From contig CAJQRT010000013.1 in NCBI GenBank assembly GCA_905612335.1, positions 1 to 27,146 of the forward strand: a DNA stretch of 27,146 nt, given 5' to 3'. Source of the stretch: an uncultured Candidatus Pelagibacter sp. GTDB taxonomy: Bacteria; Pseudomonadota; Alphaproteobacteria; Pelagibacterales; Pelagibacteraceae. The position numbers and the translations under genes were made by a program. The notes beneath the pieces are model-generated. The model was given only the letters and a program-made list of their open reading frames with translations, was not told where the DNA came from and did no database searches. Shown here one piece after another: positions 22,407-27,146 of this stretch; the stretch's first letter is position 1, and every line of letters starts with the position of its first letter.

Positions 22407-22446
22407 TATTATTTATTATATCTGAAAGAATTATTAATAGGAATTA

Positions 22447-23256
22447 TTAACTGCACCGCTTTGGAAGGGTGCTACTATTGGCGCTCCAAAAGTCTTCCCA
22501 TCCTTTGTCATGAGTTGCATTAACAGACTTTATGTTAATGCATTTATTATCAACGTTTTGATTTTTGTACGAAATTTGTAATTGATTTGGAACAGTTTTA
22601 TCCTCTAAACCATAATAGTGAACTTGAGGAACTTTGTTAGTTTTCTCAACAATCGGATAGAAATTTAATGATTTACTAAGATTAGATATATTTAATAATT
22701 GAGTTAATGCGTTGTGATTAATATTACCTGCAACTGTTCTAATAGATTTTACAGTCTTATTATCTATACTACCTAGATACATTGCTATCCCAGCACCTCC
22801 AGAATAACCCACTAGATGGATCTCCTCATATTTCTCTGAAAGCTCTTCAATGATCGATTTATAGCCACTTAGGACGCTTGAAGAGTACTGTGAGAGGGTC
22901 CAGGTATCTTTATTACAATTATTACTCCATTCAAACTGACAGGGTCTTGCAAGGTAAATGACGTTATCATTACTATCAATTAAAGCTAATCTAAAGGCTG
23001 TAGGGTTATTTGGTGTTGGATCCGATGATATGGTAAATCTATCTACCCAAGACATTCCATCACCCTCTATGTAGATGATTAATTTTCCATCGTTTCTAAT
23101 TTTCTCTAAGGAATAAATTTTATAATAACTTGTTGTATAAATTTTTTTATTAAATTTGTTTAAATTTAGTTGATCAATGAGATTATTTCTTGTCTCAATT
23201 GAATTTTGACTACAATTAACAAGAAATAGGAAAGATAATAAAATAAATATTTTCAT
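22447..23256 (-). CDS. Alpha/beta-hydrolase-like lipoprotein
   Basis: A 269-residue protein. The N-terminus MKIFILLSFLFLVNCSQ is a lipoprotein signal with lipobox LVNC, so Cys15 becomes lipidated. The body shows an alpha/beta-hydrolase plan: nucleophile elbow GYSGGAG (Ser152), a possible acid Asp219 in YGLEDKTVP and a possible His249 in NATHDKGW. An early strand KLIIYIEGDG is the usual first core strand of the fold. The substrate is unknown; an esterase or peptidase acting at the inner or outer membrane is plausible. It lies 40 bases upstream of the cytochrome gene on the same strand and could share its transcript. It begins 28 bases after the autotransporter terminator. Confidence 0.75.
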   Translation of the reverse strand: MKIFILLSFLFLVNCSQNSIETRNNLIDQLNLNKFNKKIYTTSYYKIYSLEKIRNDGKLIIYIEGDGMSWVDRFTISSDPTPNNPTAFRLALIDSNDNVIYLARPCQFEWSNNCNKDTWTLSQYSSSVLSGYKSIIEELSEKYEEIHLVGYSGGAGIAMYLGSIDNKTVKSIRTVAGNINHNALTQLLNISNLSKSLNFYPIVEKTNKVPQVHYYGLEDKTVPNQLQISYKNQNVDNKCINIKSVNATHDKGWEDFWSANSSTLPKRCS

Positions 23257-23285
23257 AAATTTGTCTAATATTTAACATATAGCCC

Positions 23286-23315
23286 AAAAAAAACCAGCCC
23301 ATTTTACAGGGCTGG
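23286..23315 (-). terminator. Rho-independent terminator of the first autotransporter
   Basis: On the minus strand the perfect 7-bp stem CCAGCCC/GGGCTGG (plus-strand arms 23294-23300 and 23309-23315, 8-base loop) is followed by eight T (the A run at 23286-23293). It lies 29 bases after the autotransporter stop. The GC-rich stem stands out sharply against the AT-rich background. Confidence 0.88.
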
Positions 23316-23320
23316 CTTTA

Positions 23321-23696
23321 AAATTTTATAAATATTTAAGTTAATTAAAACTTAGCTATGATTTTTACAGTACCGTAGTGACTTAAATAGTCCGCTTCGT
23401 TAGCATTTGCTTCATAATTAATGTTTAAAGAAGTTACATCATTACCAAAAGCATAACCTAATCCTAATGTTGCTGATAGCTCTTCAACTTCAGTTGAAGT
23501 ATTAAATGCAGTTCCACCACCTTGGTAAGTGTTAGTAGAACTGATTTTAGTATCACCAAATTCATTATTAATTGCTAATGAAATCATCGGCGTACCATTA
23601 TCAGTTACCATATGAGCTTTAACACCAACTGTTCCAACTAAAGAATTAATATCGTCTTGTGCGATTTTTAATCTTAAAGCGTCAGAAGCTGTAGTT
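23321..23696 (-). repeat. Autotransporter 3' repeat, copy A (most conserved part)
   Basis: The 3' part of the first autotransporter gene, plus 24 non-coding bases up to its terminator, aligns without gaps to 26351-26726 at a constant offset of 3030 bases. The tract 23549-23645 is identical to 26579-26675 (97 bp). The non-coding 24 bases differ at one position only. Lower but still strong similarity continues to the right window edge. Confidence 0.85.
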
Positions 23697-26134
23697 GAAG
23701 TCTCAGTATAACTGTCAGTACTAATGATTGTTCCTGTAGCACTTGCAAATGGTGTTACAAATGTACCATCTTTAACTTCATTAGGAACTCCACCACCAAA
23801 TTTTAGTGAAATTTGATTACTGTCATAGTTACCTGCGTAAGTTCTACTTAAGCCAGCAGTATTAACTATTCTTGAGTTAGTGTTGTCATTGATACCGTAA
23901 GTTAAACTTCCTTCGATGTAACCATTTTCAGTTGCTTTATCAGCGTAAACTGAAACTGTGTAACTATCGATAGAGTTTTTCGATTTACCAGTTCCTTTAC
24001 CATCAACATCAGTTGAAGAATATGAAGCAGATAAACCAATAGTTTCACCTGTTGCTGTCATACCATCAAAACCAATGGCAACACCTGAAGTTTCGCTATC
24101 AAAACCAAAAACTGTAGCACCAGATTTTTTAGTATTTTTTTGCTCACCTTCTGAACCAAAAGCTTGAATGAAACCAGAGTTTGCACTCATTCCATTACCA
24201 GCAGACATACCAGTTAAAAAAGCATCACCAGATCTTAAAGAAGCCATTCTGTTAGATACAATTCCTTGTACCGTTCCAGTCATCGCTCTTGTTGCAAGAG
24301 ATGATCCACTGCTCATATCTGATTGAGGTGCAGTTTGTAGTAAAATTGCTTTTGTTTCAGCCACTTGAGTAGTACCACCTACTTTAACCAAAGCACCATC
24401 TAAGGCTGAGAATAATCCACTATCTGTTCCAGCCGCAGCCATAACTTGTGATAATGATTTAGCTGCATTTGTTGTAACACTAAGTGCTGCTGCAATATTA
24501 CTATCACTTTTTTGCGTTGCTGTAATAATTACATCTTTTGCAACTATAGAAGTTGAAAAATCAGTTAAAAGTGTATCTTGCACAAGTACTTTAGCTAACT
24601 CAGCAGCATTGGTCATAATGTCTACGTTAGCCAAACTATCAAATAAAGTAATTGATCCTGATGTAAGGTTAGATGAGGGGATAAATGTTGTGTTAGCACC
24701 GACAACAATAGCAGCAGTTGATCCGGTTCCTTCTTTTACATCAAATATAATATCATCAGCTACAATTCCAGTACCGAGTCGTATTTCACCACCAGCTAAA
24801 GTAAGTGCACCAGCAGTACCACCCTCCGTACCAACAATATTTCCAGCAGCTTCAAATGTAGTTACTAAGCCAGCAGAATCGTTACCAATTGTTAAGTTTT
24901 TAGTAGCGATGGCCGCATTAAAAGTAGTTTTAGCACCATCACTTGTAGTAAGATCTAATAATCTTTTACCTGTAGTACCAACAGCACCTGTAAATTTAAC
25001 TTCAGATCCAGAAACGTTTGTAACTGTTACTGTTGCCTCTTCATCTTCAGCAGCAGTAATAGTACCTGTTAAAGTTTGTGCTGCAGTTCCGAACAAAGTA
25101 AGTGTAGTTGTACCAGCATTATCTGCCATCACGACATTACCTGTTAAATTACCTTTGGCAACTAGTAGGTTATCTTCATTTCCATGGTTACCACCTACAA
25201 TATTTACTGTAGTAGCAGTTATGTCACCCGTAACTATAGCAGATGCAGCTAAAGCATTCGTACCAATGTTAATTGTATCAATTGCGATTGAACCAGTAAA
25301 AGTTGAAACAGTAGCACCGCCACTATTTGTTGAAATAAGATTCATAACAGAAGTAGCACCAGTTGATTCAGAAATATCACCAGCATTTGCAGCTGTTGCT
25401 ACTTGATTGTAAGTAATAGTTCCTGTTGTAACAACATCACCTACTACAGCTTTTTTAAATACAGATGTACCAACTGAGTTAATAGTATTAGCTCTTACTG
25501 TTTCAGAAAACGTACCTGTTTTACCTGTAGCGACAGATATAGAATTTAAGTCTTTATTCGTTCCACCAATTAAACCAGAAAATGTTGAAGTATTAGTTAC
25601 AATTAAATCACCTTGGTTTTGAGCAGTTCCATTTATTGCCCAAAGATGGGTATCAGCTCCTGTTACTTCAACATCTGTTGAAGCAGCCATATTGATTGTC
25701 CAAGATGAGTTAGCGTTACCTACTGTCCAGGCCTCACCTACGATTAAACTTGTACCTACAGTACGAAGATTAATAATATTTGCTGATGTTGCTGTAGCAG
25801 CAAGTGCACCCGAAATAGTTAAACTATTCCCACCAGTTATTCCCCAAACAGTGTTTGTACCAGCAGTTGTTAAACCTGTAGCGAATGTATCATTTCCACT
25901 CATAGTTGTTGTTGCAGCCACATTGTTGAAAGTTACAACATCATTATCATTAGCATACGCTGTAATCGCCGTATCAGCTTGAGTAACAGCTACAGCATTC
26001 GCTGCATTGAAAGTTCCAAAAGTTGAACCGATTACCATTGCAAAGATTGCAAAATAGTAAGCTAACTTGTTTTTAAATTTTGTTAACGAATCTACCGTGG
26101 CTAATACCAGGGTGTTAATTGCTTTATTCATCAT
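23345..26134 (-). CDS. Type Va autotransporter (classical), full length
   Basis: A 929-residue self-exporting outer-membrane protein. A long signal peptide (MMNKAIN to FNAANA, cleavage near residue 47) has an extended N-region like other autotransporters. Residues 48 to about 600 are a Thr/Ala/Gly/Val-rich passenger with no Cys and repeating beta-strand units (for example TGNVVMADNAGTTTLTLFG), expected to form a beta-helix. A helical linker follows, then a C-terminal barrel of about 290 residues ending in IIAKF, with the terminal Phe expected by the Bam machinery. There is no protease motif, so it is probably an adhesin or surface-display protein. AGG lies nine bases before the ATG pair. The 3' part is duplicated in the next gene. 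The DNA is visibly less AT-rich than its neighbours. Confidence 0.88.
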   Translation of the reverse strand: MMNKAINTLVLATVDSLTKFKNKLAYYFAIFAMVIGSTFGTFNAANAVAVTQADTAITAYANDNDVVTFNNVAATTTMSGNDTFATGLTTAGTNTVWGITGGNSLTISGALAATATSANIINLRTVGTSLIVGEAWTVGNANSSWTINMAASTDVEVTGADTHLWAINGTAQNQGDLIVTNTSTFSGLIGGTNKDLNSISVATGKTGTFSETVRANTINSVGTSVFKKAVVGDVVTTGTITYNQVATAANAGDISESTGATSVMNLISTNSGGATVSTFTGSIAIDTINIGTNALAASAIVTGDITATTVNIVGGNHGNEDNLLVAKGNLTGNVVMADNAGTTTLTLFGTAAQTLTGTITAAEDEEATVTVTNVSGSEVKFTGAVGTTGKRLLDLTTSDGAKTTFNAAIATKNLTIGNDSAGLVTTFEAAGNIVGTEGGTAGALTLAGGEIRLGTGIVADDIIFDVKEGTGSTAAIVVGANTTFIPSSNLTSGSITLFDSLANVDIMTNAAELAKVLVQDTLLTDFSTSIVAKDVIITATQKSDSNIAAALSVTTNAAKSLSQVMAAAGTDSGLFSALDGALVKVGGTTQVAETKAILLQTAPQSDMSSGSSLATRAMTGTVQGIVSNRMASLRSGDAFLTGMSAGNGMSANSGFIQAFGSEGEQKNTKKSGATVFGFDSETSGVAIGFDGMTATGETIGLSASYSSTDVDGKGTGKSKNSIDSYTVSVYADKATENGYIEGSLTYGINDNTNSRIVNTAGLSRTYAGNYDSNQISLKFGGGVPNEVKDGTFVTPFASATGTIISTDSYTETSTTASDALRLKIAQDDINSLVGTVGVKAHMVTDNGTPMISLAINNEFGDTKISSTNTYQGGGTAFNTSTEVEELSATLGLGYAFGNDVTSLNINYEANANEADYLSHYGTVKIIAKF

Positions 26135-26237
26135 GTTTTTATGCCTTTTTCTTAAGTTAACTTATTATTTATAAATTTTATTTTCACTTTGTATTATTTA
26201 TTAATAATTAATCAAGAACATAAGGGTAATTTACTAC

Positions 26238-26278
26238 CGTAAAAAAAATGAAATTCATGTCATATGATAAAATATCAT
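26238..26278. promoter_or_regulatory. Two adjacent dyads upstream of the first autotransporter
   Basis: ATGAA-A-TTCAT (26238-26248) and ATGATA-AAA-TATCAT (26264-26278) are perfect inverted repeats 104-144 bases upstream of the autotransporter start. They could be operator sites. Short dyads are common in AT-rich DNA, so this is weak. I see no convincing -35/-10 pair in the 26135-26322 interval. Confidence 0.25.
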
Positions 26279-26322
26279 TTTTAAAAAAATTTAATTAAAG
26301 CTCATCTATCTTTATTACAGGC

Positions 26323-26346
26323 AAAAAAAAGGCCCCGTTAGGGGCC
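26323..26346 (-). terminator. Rho-independent terminator of the second autotransporter
   Basis: A perfect 6-bp stem GGCCCC/GGGGCC (arms 26331-26336 and 26341-26346) has a four-base loop. On the minus strand it is followed by eight T (the A run 26323-26330). It lies 28 bases after the stop codon of the second autotransporter and separates the two tandem genes. Confidence 0.88.
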
Positions 26347-26350
26347 CTTT

Positions 26351-26726
26351 AAATTTTATAAATGTTTAAGTTAATTAAAACTTAGCTACGATTTTAACTG
26401 AACCATAATGATTTACGTACTCATCATCGTTCGCATTTGCTTCGTAGTTAATGTTTAAAGAAGTTACATCATTACCAAAAGAAAAACCTAATCCTAATGT
26501 TGCTGATAGTTCTTCAACTTCAGTTGTAGTTTTAAACTTAGTTCCACCACCTTGGTAAGTGTTGTTAGAAGTAATTTGAGTATCACCAAATTCATTATTA
26601 ATTGCTAATGAAATCATCGGCGTACCATTATCAGTTACCATATGAGCTTTAACACCAACTGTTCCAACTAAAGAACTGATATCATCTTGATCAACATTTA
26701 ATCTTAAAGCGTCAGCAGCTGTAGTT
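26351..26726 (-). repeat. Autotransporter 3' repeat, copy B
   Basis: Partner of the repeat at 23321-23696, same orientation, offset 3030 bases. See that entry for the identical 97-bp tract. Confidence 0.85.
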
Positions 26727-27146
26727 GAAGTCTCAGTATAAGCATCAGCACTAATGATTGTTCCTGTAGCACTTGCAAACGGTGTTACAAATGTACCATC
26801 TTTAACTTCATTAGGAACTCCACCACCAATTTTTAGTGAAATTTGCTCACTGTCATAGTTACCTGCGTAAGTTCTGTTTAAGCCAGCAGTATTAACTATT
26901 CTTGAGTTAGTGTTGTCATTGATACCATAAGTTAAACTTCCTTCAATGTAACCATATTCAGTTGCTTTATCAGCGTAGGCTGAAACTGTGTAACTATCGA
27001 TAGCATTTTTCGATTTACCAGTTCCTTTACCCTCAACATCAGTTGTAGAATATGATGCAGATAAACCAATAGTTGATCCATCTTCAGTCATACCATCAAA
27101 ACCAATTGCAACACCTGAAGTTTCACTGTCAAAACCAAAAGTTGTA
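26375..27146 (-). CDS. Second autotransporter, barrel domain only (5' end beyond window)
   Basis: The open frame enters from the right edge (first whole codon at 27145) and stops at 26375, giving 256 codons and a stop. The visible part, from TTFGFDSETSGVAIGFDGMT to IVAKF, is the C-terminal beta-barrel of a type Va autotransporter. An internal Met at 27091 is not the start: the frame and the homology to the first copy continue upstream of it. Over the last 238 residues I count about 33 differences from the first copy and no gaps. The passenger domain, promoter and start lie outside the window. It is oriented head-to-tail with the first copy and ends with its own terminator. Confidence 0.88.
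   Translation of the reverse strand, partial: TTFGFDSETSGVAIGFDGMTEDGSTIGLSASYSTTDVEGKGTGKSKNAIDSYTVSAYADKATEYGYIEGSLTYGINDNTNSRIVNTAGLNRTYAGNYDSEQISLKIGGGVPNEVKDGTFVTPFASATGTIISADAYTETSTTAADALRLNVDQDDISSLVGTVGVKAHMVTDNGTPMISLAINNEFGDTQITSNNTYQGGGTKFKTTTEVEELSATLGLGFSFGNDVTSLNINYEANANDDEYVNHYGSVKIVAKF

Noticed and set aside
24609..25406. 265-codon plus-strand open frame opposite the autotransporter passenger
   Set aside because: It is the complement of Thr/Ala/Val-rich codons, which rarely give stops on the other strand. The translation is a low-complexity Val/Ala/Pro string with no domain, and the minus-strand gene has a signal peptide and a barrel.
25692..25982. 96-codon plus-strand open frame
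   Set aside because: Same cause as the longer frame: an antisense shadow of the autotransporter passenger.
1..27146. CRISPR arrays, tRNA or rRNA genes, insertion sequences, integrases or attachment repeats
   Set aside because: I read the non-coding gaps for regularly spaced repeats, tRNA-like arms and inverted terminal repeats, and the proteins for transposase or integrase motifs, and found none.

Overview
The window looks like chromosome from a small-genome, AT-rich alphaproteobacterium of the SAR11/Pelagibacterales type (or a similar streamlined marine lineage). The basis is A/T-saturated third codon positions, very short intergenic gaps with many 1-4 base gene overlaps, a class II DAHP synthase, a methylcitrate-cycle operon, and single-copy housekeeping genes with no IS elements, CRISPR, rRNA or tRNA genes visible. 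The lineage is inferred from style and gene content, not from a marker gene.

Region 1 (1-4509, minus strand): an apparent operon read right to left: a stand-alone GlmU-type acetyltransferase domain, glmS, class II DAHP synthase and nadE (cut by the left edge). It joins amino-sugar/cell-wall precursor synthesis, aromatic amino-acid entry and NAD synthesis.

Region 2 (4579-8841, plus strand): a phosphoglycolate-phosphatase-like HAD protein, then prpD-prpB-prpC, whose start/stop codons overlap. Together the prp genes carry out the methylcitrate cycle, which turns propionyl-CoA plus oxaloacetate into pyruvate plus succinate.

Region 3 (8842-14941): on the minus strand nrdA-nrdB (aerobic ribonucleotide reductase), a YdjA-like nitroreductase and a SAM methyltransferase; on the plus strand a phosphomannomutase/phosphoglucomutase and a small secreted Cys protein. 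The divergent nrdA/pmm spacer carries a candidate pair of NrdR boxes exactly 31 bp apart.

Region 4 (14942-23256, almost all minus strand): accessory-looking. It has a large periplasmic M16 zinc protease, a packed set of small secreted/membrane proteins (17988-19312), a probable gene remnant (19574-19717), a chain of very small genes fed by a c-type cytochrome and a DUF4396 membrane protein (22406 down to 19710), and a serine-hydrolase lipoprotein. Several genes here are under 60 codons (zinc ribbon at 21177-21341, two-helix membrane protein at 19710-19874) and are easily missed.

Region 5 (23257-27146, minus strand): two tandem type Va autotransporters, the second cut by the right edge. Their beta-barrel domains are about 86% identical with no indels over the 238 residues compared (my hand count), and include 97 bp of perfect DNA identity. 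Each is followed by its own strong Rho-independent terminator. This pair and the small-gene chain with the cytochrome are the most interesting parts of the window.
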